Source of the DNA: Aquificota bacterium
GTDB lineage: Bacteria > Aquificota > Aquificia > Aquificales > Hydrogenothermaceae
Assembly: GCA_013153635.1 (NCBI GenBank)
Contig: JAADDZ010000003.1
Span: forward strand, 6,995 to 70,994
DNA length: 64,000 nt
Direction: 5' to 3'
The notes below the pieces were generated by a model. That model saw nothing but the letters and a program-made list of their open reading frames with translations, was not told the origin of the DNA and did no database searches. Shown here piece after piece: positions 50,713-59,066 of the stretch. The number at the start of each line of letters is the position of its first letter. Position 1 is the stretch's first letter. A program made the translations under genes and the position numbers.

Positions 50713-51844
50713 ATTTCATGTAATTATCGTATATTTCTTTGATAAAAGAGATAGTTTTATCCACTTCTTCTTTAGAATTAAAAATTCCAAAAGAAAATCT
50801 TACAGCTCTCAAAGCTTCCTCCTTAGAAAAACCATAAGAAAGCAAGACATGTGAAGGATTTACAGCACCGGAAGAGCAAGCTGACCCAGAAGATACACAT
50901 ACCCCCTTAGAGTCTAATGCCAGTATCATAGTTTGGGCATCGATTTTAGGAAAAATAACACAACTAATATGAGGTAGCCTATCTACACTGTCACTAACAA
51001 TATAAACATCTGGTATAACCTCTTTCAGTCTACCCTCAAAATACTCTCTCAACCCCTTTAAATGGTTATAAAACTCACTTTTATTACTATTCCATATCTT
51101 TACAGCATCAGATATAAACTTTATATATTGAGGATTTTCTGTACCAGAGCGATAACCTTTTTCTTGACCACCACCAAGTAATAAAGGCTCTATTTCTATA
51201 TCTTTCCTTTTGTAAAAAAGACCTATCCCTTTAGGAGCATTTATCTTATGCCCAGACACAGAAAAAAAATCGATAAATTCCAAATTTATATCTTCCTTCA
51301 AAAAGGATTGGACAACATCAGAAAAAAACAAAACCTCCCTTTCTCTACACAGCTTTCCTATCTTTGTAATATCCTGTAGTACTCCTGTCTCATTATTACC
51401 ATGTATTACAGACACCAAAAAAACATCTTTATCCAACCGTTTTTCTAAATCATCTATGTCTACAACACCTGTTTTATCAACCTTTAAAAATTCAACTGAA
51501 AAACCCCTCTTAGCAAGGTATCTAGCAGGATTTAAGACAGATTTATGCTCAATAGGAGAAACAAGTATTTTATTTTTATCCTTTTGAATGTATGCTGTAC
51601 CTCTTATAATCGTATTGTTACTCTCTGTAGCACAAGAAGTAAAGATTATCTCATCTTCACTAGAACCAACAAATTTAGATATAATTCTACGGGAATCTTC
51701 TATAAGATTACGCACCCTTTGTCCTTGAGTATGGATACTATTAGGATTTGCAAAATATTTCTCAAAAATATCAGGCATTTGAGAAAGAATCTCATTAAAA
51801 ACGCGAGTAGTAGAAGCATTATCAAGATATATAAAACTAGCCAT
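50696..51844 (-). CDS. Cysteine desulfurase (NifS/IscS family)
   Basis: 382 residues from the ATG at 51844, chosen because AGAGAGG precedes it; an ATG 21 bases earlier has no such site. YLDNASTTRV at the start, NPNSIHTQGQRVRNLIEDSR, FTSCATESNNTIIRG, VSVIHGNNETGVLQDI (~134), FSVSGHKINAPKGIGLFY (~199, PLP Lys) and CVSSGSACSSGAVNPSHVL (~316-334, persulfide Cys). It takes sulfur from cysteine for Fe-S clusters and thio-cofactors. Sequence favours the NifS-like group I with short active loop. No isc or suf scaffold gene is adjacent. Confidence 0.9.
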   Translation of the reverse strand: MASFIYLDNASTTRVFNEILSQMPDIFEKYFANPNSIHTQGQRVRNLIEDSRRIISKFVGSSEDEIIFTSCATESNNTIIRGTAYIQKDKNKILVSPIEHKSVLNPARYLAKRGFSVEFLKVDKTGVVDIDDLEKRLDKDVFLVSVIHGNNETGVLQDITKIGKLCREREVLFFSDVVQSFLKEDINLEFIDFFSVSGHKINAPKGIGLFYKRKDIEIEPLLLGGGQEKGYRSGTENPQYIKFISDAVKIWNSNKSEFYNHLKGLREYFEGRLKEVIPDVYIVSDSVDRLPHISCVIFPKIDAQTMILALDSKGVCVSSGSACSSGAVNPSHVLLSYGFSKEEALRAVRFSFGIFNSKEEVDKTISFIKEIYDNYMKFIYFS

Positions 51845-51915
51845 TGACTTCCTCTCTAACTTCACAGAAGTTTAAAATATAATAGTATCAAAATTACACA
51901 TCTAGGAGGTATGTC

Positions 51916-52752
51916 ATGAAAAAAATCCTATATATAGGACTTTCTATAATAACTAGCTTTACAATAGCCACAGCAAAAGATGTTAGATTAGGAATACCTC
52001 CTAAAACATTAGAAAAGTATTATCCACCAAATTCAGAAAAATACGAATTTTTGATGAATATGTACAAAGCCTCTACAGCTTTTACTGGTCTCTCTACCAG
52101 TATAAGAGAAAAAGATTGGCAAAGAGCTGAAAAATGGGCTAAAACCTTAAAAGACGCTTATCTAAAAATAGGAGAGCTTGTTCCCCAATGGGATAAAGTT
52201 CTTAGAAAAGAAGAAGCAAACTTCTTAGTCCAAGCAGTAAAAAACAAAGATATACGAAAAATACAATTTTTTGCCAATGCAGTAGGGAACACCTGCTCCA
52301 AGTGCCATGATAGATACTTAGCATCAACTAAATTGCTATACCACTTTCCAGATTTTGATACAGTAACGCTAGAAGACCCGATAACATCAGTAGAATACAA
52401 CGTTTCAGACTATATGAAAAAAATGATAACCTCCTTTAAGCTCCTAAATGTATACATGCACGACAGCAAATCAAAAAAAGCCAAAAAAGAAGGCATGAAC
52501 TTTGTAAAAAGACTAAAAGGTCTATCCCAGATGTGTAGTGAATGTCACACAAATCAACTTTCAGAAAAAGTATACTTTGGAAAAGATTTCTACCAAAAAG
52601 TAAAACAACTAGAACAATCTATCAAAAATCTCAATCCTAATAAAATATCCCAGACATTCAACTGGATAAATAAAAATAACTGCTCAAAATGTCACAATGT
52701 TCATGAAGTACCTACAATGATAAGAGAAAAAATAAAGAAAAAGCAAAAATAA
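51916..52752 (+). CDS. Periplasmic trihaem cytochrome c, duplicated four-helix type
   Basis: 278 residues. Signal peptide (MKKILYIGLSIITSFTIATA), then two similar helical halves. Half 1 ends with NTCSKCHDRYLAS (~128) and half 2 with QMCSECHTNQL (~207). A third site, NNCSKCHNVHEVP (~257), lies near the C-terminus. Each half resembles a cytochrome c-prime-like bundle with haem at its C-terminal end. Electron partner unknown; denitrification or sulfur oxidation are both possible in this organism. Starts behind AGGAGGT; it converges with the glycosyltransferase gene 1 base away. Confidence 0.8.
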   Translation: MKKILYIGLSIITSFTIATAKDVRLGIPPKTLEKYYPPNSEKYEFLMNMYKASTAFTGLSTSIREKDWQRAEKWAKTLKDAYLKIGELVPQWDKVLRKEEANFLVQAVKNKDIRKIQFFANAVGNTCSKCHDRYLASTKLLYHFPDFDTVTLEDPITSVEYNVSDYMKKMITSFKLLNVYMHDSKSKKAKKEGMNFVKRLKGLSQMCSECHTNQLSEKVYFGKDFYQKVKQLEQSIKNLNPNKISQTFNWINKNNCSKCHNVHEVPTMIREKIKKKQK

Positions 52753-52753
52753 C

Positions 52754-53854
52754 TTAAGACTCCTTTGCAAGCTCTCTAAAAAGCTCAAGATACTTTTGAG
52801 CTGTGTTTTCAATAGAATATCTAGAAGCTGTTTTTACAGCTTCTTTTGAAATCTTATCATATTCTTCTTCACTAAGAGAAAGCATCTTTTCCATTTTGGC
52901 AGAAAGACCCTTTACATCACCTACAGAAACGGCAAAACCATTTACACCATCTTTCAGGTACTCTCCTATACCTCCAGCCAAAGTAGACAAAACAACTTTT
53001 CCTGTTGCCATCGCTTGTAATAAAGCCCCAGCTATCCCCTCCGAATGAGAAGAAAGTACAAAAAAATCTGAAGCATTTAAAATATCTGGTACATCTTCCC
53101 TAAATCCTAACCCAAACACTCTACCCTCTAAACCAAAATCCTTTATTAGCCTTTTAGCTTCTTCCTTATCTGTATTATTTCCTACAAGGTACAGTACACA
53201 ATCTTCACAATCTAGCTGGGCAAAAGCCTCCAAAAGAATATCTTGACCTTTTCTCCAAAGTTGCCAATTTGCTACATTTACAAAAATTTTCTTATCTTTA
53301 GGAAAACCTAACTTTTCCCTTAACTCTTTTTTCCTAAAAGGTTCTGGAGCAAATCTACCAAGGTCAACACCACTTTCAATAGGAACTAATTTTTCTGGGA
53401 AAAAATCAGCTTCCTTTAGATTCTCATAAACATCAGAAGAAACAACCACGATTTTATCTGCAATTTTGTATTTAAAATTTTTAGAAATAGACGAAGGTAT
53501 AAACCCAGACCTCCTTACAGCTACAAGCTTTGGCTTTTTTTTCAAAAAAGGATAAATAAGCCTCAAGTAATTAAAAGTAGTAGAAGAATTTGCAACCACG
53601 ATGTCATAGTTCCCTTCTATGATAATATTTAGGAGTCTTTTGTAGTTTTTCAGATTGTACCTCCTTAAACCTCCATTATCCATCTCATAAAACTTCAATG
53701 GAACTACACCATCTAGCCTATCTATAAGCTCCCTATGCTCAAAAGGAAGAGCCAAATGTACATCTATATGTTTTGCCAGCTCTTTAGTTATCAAAAATGT
53801 TTGCTCTTTAGTACCACACCAACCTTTTTTATCTATAACCTCTAAAACTTTCAT
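52754..53854 (-). CDS. Glycosyltransferase family 4/GT-B
   Basis: 366 residues from the ATG at 53854 (GAGGTGGG ribosome site); an in-frame GTG 9 bases earlier overlaps that site. GT-B pattern: MKVLEVIDKKGWCGTKEQTFLITKELAKH at the start, VPIESGVDLGRFAPEPFRKKELREKLGFPKDKKIFVNVANWQLWRKGQDILLEAFAQL (~160-215), VFGLGFREDVPDILNASDFFVLSSHSEGIAGALLQAMATGKVVLSTLAGGIGEYLKDGVNGFAV (~255-320) with the E-x7-E sugar-nucleotide site. Likely involved in lipopolysaccharide or exopolysaccharide assembly; donor and acceptor unknown. A single gene between divergent and convergent neighbours. Confidence 0.88.
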   Translation of the reverse strand: MKVLEVIDKKGWCGTKEQTFLITKELAKHIDVHLALPFEHRELIDRLDGVVPLKFYEMDNGGLRRYNLKNYKRLLNIIIEGNYDIVVANSSTTFNYLRLIYPFLKKKPKLVAVRRSGFIPSSISKNFKYKIADKIVVVSSDVYENLKEADFFPEKLVPIESGVDLGRFAPEPFRKKELREKLGFPKDKKIFVNVANWQLWRKGQDILLEAFAQLDCEDCVLYLVGNNTDKEEAKRLIKDFGLEGRVFGLGFREDVPDILNASDFFVLSSHSEGIAGALLQAMATGKVVLSTLAGGIGEYLKDGVNGFAVSVGDVKGLSAKMEKMLSLSEEEYDKISKEAVKTASRYSIENTAQKYLELFRELAKES

Positions 53855-53953
53855 TGTTCCCACCTCTTAATAATAATAACTATTATTAGTATATTGTAAT
53901 ATACAAAATATTGCAAAAAACCCTAAAGGGAAATATCTTTTTCTTTCAAGTTG

Positions 53954-53962
53954 TGCTATAAT
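53954..53962 (+). promoter_or_regulatory. Extended -10 promoter of rplU-rpmA
   Basis: TG-C-TATAAT (53954-53962), an extended -10 element with no good -35 hexamer. The leader to the ATG at 53997 is about 28 bases with an AGGAGGT ribosome site. Confidence 0.5.
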
Positions 53963-53996
53963 AGATGGTTCAAATTGCTATTATAGGAGGTACAAC

Positions 53997-54293
53997 ATGT
54001 ATGCTGTTATAAAAACAGGCGGTAAGCAGTACAAAGTAGAACCGGGAAATCAACTGAAAGTAGAAAAAATCAAAGCAAATCCCGGAGATACAGTTAGTAT
54101 TCCTGCAGTTTTGATAAAAGACGATACTGGCAATATCACTTTTTCTGGAACAGTAGAAGCAGAAATAGTAAAACACGCAAAACACAAAAAAGTAATAGTT
54201 TTTAAATTCAAAAGAAAAAAAAGATACTCTAGGAAAAGAGGACACAGACAACCATATACTTTACTCAAAGTAAAAGAAATCAAAGCTTCATAA
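53997..54293 (+). CDS. rplU: 50S ribosomal protein L21
   Basis: 98 residues. MYAVIKTGGKQYKVEPGNQLKVEKIKANPGDTVSI is the L21 start and KVIVFKFKRKKRYSRKRGHRQPYTLLKVKEI its rRNA-binding C-terminus. Part of the large ribosomal subunit, domain contacts on 23S rRNA. First of the rplU-rpmA pair, 12 bases before rpmA. Confidence 0.98.
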   Translation: MYAVIKTGGKQYKVEPGNQLKVEKIKANPGDTVSIPAVLIKDDTGNITFSGTVEAEIVKHAKHKKVIVFKFKRKKRYSRKRGHRQPYTLLKVKEIKAS

Positions 54294-54305
54294 GGAGGTT
54301 TAGTA

Positions 54306-54566
54306 ATGGCTACGAAAAAAAGTGGTGGTGCGGCAAAGAACGGAAGAGATAGTATTTCAAAAAGACTTGGTGTTAAAAGATACGATGGACAGTTTGTAAA
54401 AGCTGGAAACATCTTAGTTAGACAAAGGGGAACAAAATTCTATCCCGGAAAAAATGTAGGTCTAGGGAACGACTACACTTTATTTTCTCTAATAGATGGA
54501 TATGTAAAATTTGAAACATCAAAAGGAAAAAAAGTAGTCAGCGTTTATCCAGAAAAATTAAACTAA
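54306..54566 (+). CDS. rpmA: 50S ribosomal protein L27
   Basis: 86 residues. [70 protein letters not shown] is a normal L27; its N-terminal tail begins directly with MATKKSGG, without the cleaved extension of Firmicutes. It reaches toward the peptidyl-transferase centre. A GGAGG site precedes the ATG. Confidence 0.98.
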   Translation: MATKKSGGAAKNGRDSISKRLGVKRYDGQFVKAGNILVRQRGTKFYPGKNVGLGNDYTLFSLIDGYVKFETSKGKKVVSVYPEKLN

Positions 54567-54567
54567 C

Positions 54568-54587
54568 AGCAGAGACCCCTCTCTGCT
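54568..54587 (+). terminator. Hairpin after rpmA (weak or attenuating terminator)
   Basis: AGCAGAGA-CCCC-TCTCTGCT, an 8-base perfect stem with a 4-base loop, directly after the rpmA stop. Only TTCAATA follows, so there is no proper T-tract. It is 7 bases before the start of the next gene and may reduce read-through or block ribosome entry. Confidence 0.5.
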
Positions 54588-54594
54588 TTCAATA

Positions 54595-55812
54595 ATGCCT
54601 TTATATATAGAACTCGCCCTTAAATATCTCTTTTCAATTCGTTCAAAAGCCTTATCTTTTATGACATTTATCTCTATCATAGGAATAACTGTAGGAGTGT
54701 CCGCTCTTTTGATAACACTAGCAGTAATGAGCGGATTTGAGTATGGTTTAAAAACAAAGATAGTAGACAACAACCCCCATATTCTTGTACTAAAACTAGG
54801 AGGATACATAGATTCCCAAGAACTACCCCTACTAGAAGAAAAACTAAATCAGATAAAAGATATACAAGCGATAGAACCTATTATATACACCCAAGCCGTA
54901 GCAAAAAAGAAAAACAATATCACCCCTGTCTTTGTCAAAGGGATTATACCCCAAAAAGAAAAACAAGTCTCCCATCTAGACAAAAAAATAATAGCTGGAG
55001 ATTTTTCTCTTTTAGAAAAAACAGGATTTGCAGTAATAGGTTCAGACCTTGCATTTATACTAGATGTCTGGATAGGAGACAAAATAAACATATTTTCTCC
55101 ATACGGAAAAAGAACACCTTTTGGTTACGTACCAAAAACCAAAACATTCCAAATATCAGCTATAGCTGACTTTGGAGTGTACGAACTAAACTCTACATTT
55201 GTAGCAATAAACTTACTCGACGCCCAGCAGTTATTCAACCTAGAAAACAGATTTACTGGAATACAGCTTAGACTAAAAAACCCAATGCAAGCAGACACAG
55301 TAAAACAAAAACTCCTATCAATACTCCCCTCCCAATACATCATAAAATCGTGGATAGATATAAACAGAAGTCTCTTTCAAGCACTACAATTAGAAAAATT
55401 TGGTATGTTCTTAGTACTAACGTTGATAGTGCTAGTAGCATCTTTTAATATATCAAGTCTTCTAATCACCAAATCTAGAGAAAAAAGAAAAGAAATAGCC
55501 ATACTAAAAACATTAGGAGCTACTAACAGTTTCATTCTAAAAATATTTATCTGGCAAGGAATCATAATAGGAATGATAGGGATAACTCTTGGGTTAATTT
55601 TAGGAATAACAACAATTTTTGTAGCAGACCATTATCATCTGATAAAACTAAACCCAGAAGTTTATATGATAGAATACCTCCCCCTTAAGATAAGCTTAGA
55701 AGAATCCATAGCAGTTGTAGTATCTGCTCTCGTTATCTCATTTTTATCCTCGCTTATTCCTGCTAAAATGGCATCAAAAGAAATACCAGTGGAAATCCTA
55801 AGATATGAATGA
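54595..55812 (+). CDS. lolC: Lipoprotein-releasing ABC transporter permease (LolC/LolE)
   Basis: 405 residues. N-terminal membrane helix in YLFSIRSKALSFMTFISIIGITVGVSALLITLAVMSGFEYGLKTKIVDNNPHI (~10-60), the LolC/E hallmark. A periplasmic domain (~60-265) follows, then three C-terminal helices in FGMFLVLTLIVLVASFNISSLLITKSREKRKEIAILKTLGATNSFILKIFIWQGIIIGMIGITLGLILG and the last helix ending SLIPAKMASKEIPVEILRYE. With LolD it extracts lipoproteins from the inner membrane for delivery to LolA. One permease gene only, as in LolF-type systems. No ribosome site is evident before the ATG. Confidence 0.9.
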   Translation: MPLYIELALKYLFSIRSKALSFMTFISIIGITVGVSALLITLAVMSGFEYGLKTKIVDNNPHILVLKLGGYIDSQELPLLEEKLNQIKDIQAIEPIIYTQAVAKKKNNITPVFVKGIIPQKEKQVSHLDKKIIAGDFSLLEKTGFAVIGSDLAFILDVWIGDKINIFSPYGKRTPFGYVPKTKTFQISAIADFGVYELNSTFVAINLLDAQQLFNLENRFTGIQLRLKNPMQADTVKQKLLSILPSQYIIKSWIDINRSLFQALQLEKFGMFLVLTLIVLVASFNISSLLITKSREKRKEIAILKTLGATNSFILKIFIWQGIIIGMIGITLGLILGITTIFVADHYHLIKLNPEVYMIEYLPLKISLEESIAVVVSALVISFLSSLIPAKMASKEIPVEILRYE

Positions 55813-56497
55813 AAAAAAGGCAGTAGTAACTCAAAACTTAGAAAAGATATATCACACAAAAACAGACATCGTTCACGCCTTAAAAGGAATATCTATCCAG
55901 ATACAAAAAGGGAATATGGTAGCTGTTATGGGACCCTCTGGTTCAGGCAAAAGTACATTTTTACACCTATTAGGAGGCTTAGACAGACCAACCAAAGGAA
56001 AAGTCTATATCGACGAAACTGATATTTTCTCTCTTTCAGATAACCAATTAGCCAAATTTAGAAACCAAAAAATAGGATTTGTCTTCCAATTTCATTACTT
56101 ACTACCAGAACTAACAGCTTTAGAAAACGTTCTAGTACCTGTGAAACTGTATCAAAAAAATAAAACTACCAATAACAAAGCCTATAATCTCCTAAAAGAA
56201 CTAGGACTAGAAAAAAGAATAGACCATTTACCTTCTCAACTATCTGGAGGAGAACAGCAGAGAGTAGCTATAGCTAGAGCTATAATAAACTCACCAGATA
56301 TAATCCTAGCAGACGAACCTACAGGAAACTTAGACAGCAAAAACACACAAAAAGTTATGAACATTTTAAAAGAACTAAACGAAAAGAAAAATACAACGAT
56401 AGTAATAGCTACACACGACAAAGAGGTGGCAAAATACTGCAAATATATTCTTCATATGAAAGATGGTAAAATTGTAAATAAGGAATCTATATCATAG
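55805..56497 (+). CDS. lolD: Lipoprotein-releasing ABC transporter ATPase
   Basis: 230 residues. Walker A GPSGSGKST (~40), Q-loop FVFQFHYLLPELTALENVLVP (~90), signature LSGGEQQRVAIARAI (~145), Walker B IILADEPTGNLD (~165) and H-loop IATHDKEVAKYC. LolD/MacB-type ATPase. It overlaps the permease gene by 8 bases, so both make one complex. Confidence 0.93.
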   Translation: MNEKKAVVTQNLEKIYHTKTDIVHALKGISIQIQKGNMVAVMGPSGSGKSTFLHLLGGLDRPTKGKVYIDETDIFSLSDNQLAKFRNQKIGFVFQFHYLLPELTALENVLVPVKLYQKNKTTNNKAYNLLKELGLEKRIDHLPSQLSGGEQQRVAIARAIINSPDIILADEPTGNLDSKNTQKVMNILKELNEKKNTTIVIATHDKEVAKYCKYILHMKDGKIVNKESIS

Positions 56498-56547
56498 TTT
56501 TATAAAGATAAATAAGTATAATTTATAGTAATAGAAACCACACAGAC

Positions 56548-56577
56548 TTGACAAAATCAAGGTATGGCAAATTTTAT
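56548..56577 (+). promoter_or_regulatory. Possible promoter of clpC
   Basis: TTGACA (56548-56553) is followed after 18 bases by TTTTAT (56572-56577), a weak -10. No CIRCE-like or CtsR-like tandem operator was recognised in the 121-base gap before clpC. Confidence 0.35.
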
Positions 56578-56618
56578 TAGGCAATTATATAAAAGCGAAT
56601 AAAAAGAGGTGCATAAAG

Positions 56619-59066
56619 ATGTTTGAAAAATTTACTGAAAAAGCAAGAAAAATAATATTAGATGCAAGAGAAAAAGCTTTAGAATATAAAAGTAACTATC
56701 TAGGAAGTGAACACCTACTTTTATCACTCCTAGAAGACGAAGACATAACTGTACTAGTCTTATCTAGATTTGGTCTTACTATAGACAAAGTTAAAAGAAC
56801 ATTAACTTCCCAAATGGTAAAAGGTTCTCACACAGGAGAAGTACTCTTTGCCCCTGATGCCAAAAGAGTACTTGAACATGCGGTTGAGGAAGCCAGAATC
56901 CTTCACCACCAATTTGTAGGACCAGAACATCTCCTCATTGGAATAGTAAGGGAAAAAACTGGACTTGGAGGAAGAGTCCTAAGAGGATTCGGTATAGACG
57001 AATATTCCATAAGAAGAGAAATCCTACAAATACTAGGTGAGATACCAGCTCAAGAACAAGTTAAACAAGTACCTACCCCAAATATAGATAGATTCAGCAG
57101 AGACCTTACAGCACTAGCAAAAGAAGGAAAATTAGACCCAGTAATAGGAAGAGACAAAGAGATAGACAGAGTTATCCAAATACTAACAAGAAGAAGAAAA
57201 AACAACCCAGTCCTAATAGGCGAACCGGGAGTAGGAAAAACCTCAATAGTAGAAGGCTTAGCCCAAAGAATAGCAAACAAAGAAGTACCAGAACCTCTTT
57301 TAGGAAAGAGAATAGTAGCCCTCGACCTAGCTTCACTAGTAGCAGGAACAAAATACAGAGGACAGTTTGAGGAAAGACTCAAAAATATACTCAAAGAACT
57401 AGAAAAAGCTCCATACATTATCCTATTTATAGACGAACTTCACACCTTAATAGGAGCAGGAGCCGCCGAAGGCTCTATAGATGCATCAAACATGCTAAAA
57501 CCAGCCCTAGCAAGAGGAGAAATCCAAGTTATCGGAGCAACAACCATAGACGAATACAGAAAATACATAGAAAAAGATGGAGCTTTAGAAAGAAGATTTC
57601 AGCCTGTACTAGTAGAACCACCTACACCAGAAGACACCGTACAGATACTAATGGGTCTGAAGAAAAAATTTGAAGAATTTCACGGAGTAGAATACACAAA
57701 AGAAGCGATAGAAAAAGCGGTAGACTATTCAGTCAAATACATACCAGATAGACAACTTCCAGATAAAGCTATAGACCTTATAGATGAAGCCGGAGCATGG
57801 GTAAGACTTAGAGAACTCGCCCTTCCTCCAGAGATTCAAGAGATAGAAGAAAAAATCAAAAAAATAGAAGAAGAAAAAGCAAAAGCCGCAAAAGAACAAG
57901 ACTATGAAAAAGCGGCAAGACTAAGAGACGAAGAACTAAAATTAAGAGCAAAATTTGAAACTCTAAAAGCACAGTGGAAAGAGAAGAAAAAAGAAAACAA
58001 ACCAAAAGTGACAGAAGAAGACATAGCAGATGTAGTATCAAAATGGACAGGAATACCTGTAGCTAGACTAACAGAGACAGAAGCAGAAAAACTCCTACAC
58101 ATAGAAGAAGAGCTACACAAAAGAGTTATAGACCAAGACGAAGCGATAAAATCAATAGCCAAAGCAATCAGAAGAAACAGTGTAGGACTAAAAGGAGGAC
58201 ACAGACCTATAGGGGTGTTCCTATTCTTAGGACCAACAGGAGTAGGAAAAACAGAAACAGCAAAAGCTTTAGCAGAATATCTCTTCGGAAGTGAAGAAGC
58301 ATTAATCAGATTTGACATGTCCGAATACATGGAAAAACACACAGTATCAAGGTTGATAGGCGCACCTCCCGGATATGTAGGCTATGAAGAAGGAGGTCAG
58401 CTCACAGAAGCAGTAAGAAGAAGACCTTACTCTGTACTACTCTTTGATGAAATAGAAAAAGCACACCCAGATGTATTCAACATATTCCTACAGATATTTG
58501 ACGATGGAAGACTTACAGATTCCTTTGGAAGAGTTGTAGACTTTAGCAACACAATAATAATAATGACCTCTAACTTAGGAGCAAGATTAATACTAGAATC
58601 TAACAAACTAGGGTTTGAAAGAAAATCCACAATACTTGACTATGAAGAAATGAAAAAGAACGTACTAGACCAAGTTAGAAAAGCATTTAGTCCAGAATTT
58701 ATCAACAGATTAGACGAAATCATAGTATTCAAGCCATTGGATAAAGAAATAATAAAAGGTATAATTGAATTACAACTCAAAGAAATAAATAAAAGGTTAA
58801 AAGAATGGGATATAACTGTAAAGCTCTCGAAGGAGTTCATAGATTATCTGATAGACAGAGAATTTCGAGCAGAATACGGAGCAAGAAGCATAAAGAGAGC
58901 TTTACAATCATTAGTAGAAGATTTATTAGCAGAAGAAATACTCAAAGGCAAACTACCAGCTGGTTCCACAGCGGAAATAGTAATCAAGAAAGATGGAAAA
59001 GTTGGTCTAAAAATAAGAAAACCCAGAAAGAAAAAGAAAAAAGAAAAAGAACCAGTAACTACATAA
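56619..59066 (+). CDS. clpC: ATP-dependent Clp protease ATPase subunit ClpC
   Basis: 815 residues. Clp-N double repeat ([38 protein letters not shown] ... [27 protein letters not shown]), AAA1 with [16 protein letters not shown] (~205) and [12 protein letters not shown], a UVR-type middle ([21 protein letters not shown], ~427), AAA2 with [20 protein letters not shown] (~548) and [29 protein letters not shown]. The arrangement with UVR motif marks ClpC rather than ClpA or ClpB. It unfolds proteins for ClpP or remodels aggregates. A strong hairpin terminator starts 11 bases after its stop. Confidence 0.96.
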   Translation: MFEKFTEKARKIILDAREKALEYKSNYLGSEHLLLSLLEDEDITVLVLSRFGLTIDKVKRTLTSQMVKGSHTGEVLFAPDAKRVLEHAVEEARILHHQFVGPEHLLIGIVREKTGLGGRVLRGFGIDEYSIRREILQILGEIPAQEQVKQVPTPNIDRFSRDLTALAKEGKLDPVIGRDKEIDRVIQILTRRRKNNPVLIGEPGVGKTSIVEGLAQRIANKEVPEPLLGKRIVALDLASLVAGTKYRGQFEERLKNILKELEKAPYIILFIDELHTLIGAGAAEGSIDASNMLKPALARGEIQVIGATTIDEYRKYIEKDGALERRFQPVLVEPPTPEDTVQILMGLKKKFEEFHGVEYTKEAIEKAVDYSVKYIPDRQLPDKAIDLIDEAGAWVRLRELALPPEIQEIEEKIKKIEEEKAKAAKEQDYEKAARLRDEELKLRAKFETLKAQWKEKKKENKPKVTEEDIADVVSKWTGIPVARLTETEAEKLLHIEEELHKRVIDQDEAIKSIAKAIRRNSVGLKGGHRPIGVFLFLGPTGVGKTETAKALAEYLFGSEEALIRFDMSEYMEKHTVSRLIGAPPGYVGYEEGGQLTEAVRRRPYSVLLFDEIEKAHPDVFNIFLQIFDDGRLTDSFGRVVDFSNTIIIMTSNLGARLILESNKLGFERKSTILDYEEMKKNVLDQVRKAFSPEFINRLDEIIVFKPLDKEIIKGIIELQLKEINKRLKEWDITVKLSKEFIDYLIDREFRAEYGARSIKRALQSLVEDLLAEEILKGKLPAGSTAEIVIKKDGKVGLKIRKPRKKKKKEKEPVTT

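Noticed and set aside
52754-53854. Link of the glycosyltransferase to the polysaccharide locus at 1-8075
   Set aside because: It is 45 kb away, alone, and no specific feature ties it to that locus.
58805-59062. In-frame N-terminal extension of BamA from an ATG at 58805
   Set aside because: It lies wholly inside the intact ClpC AAA2 C-terminal region and encodes a Lys/Arg-rich stretch unlike any BamA; a signal peptide starts only at about 59066.
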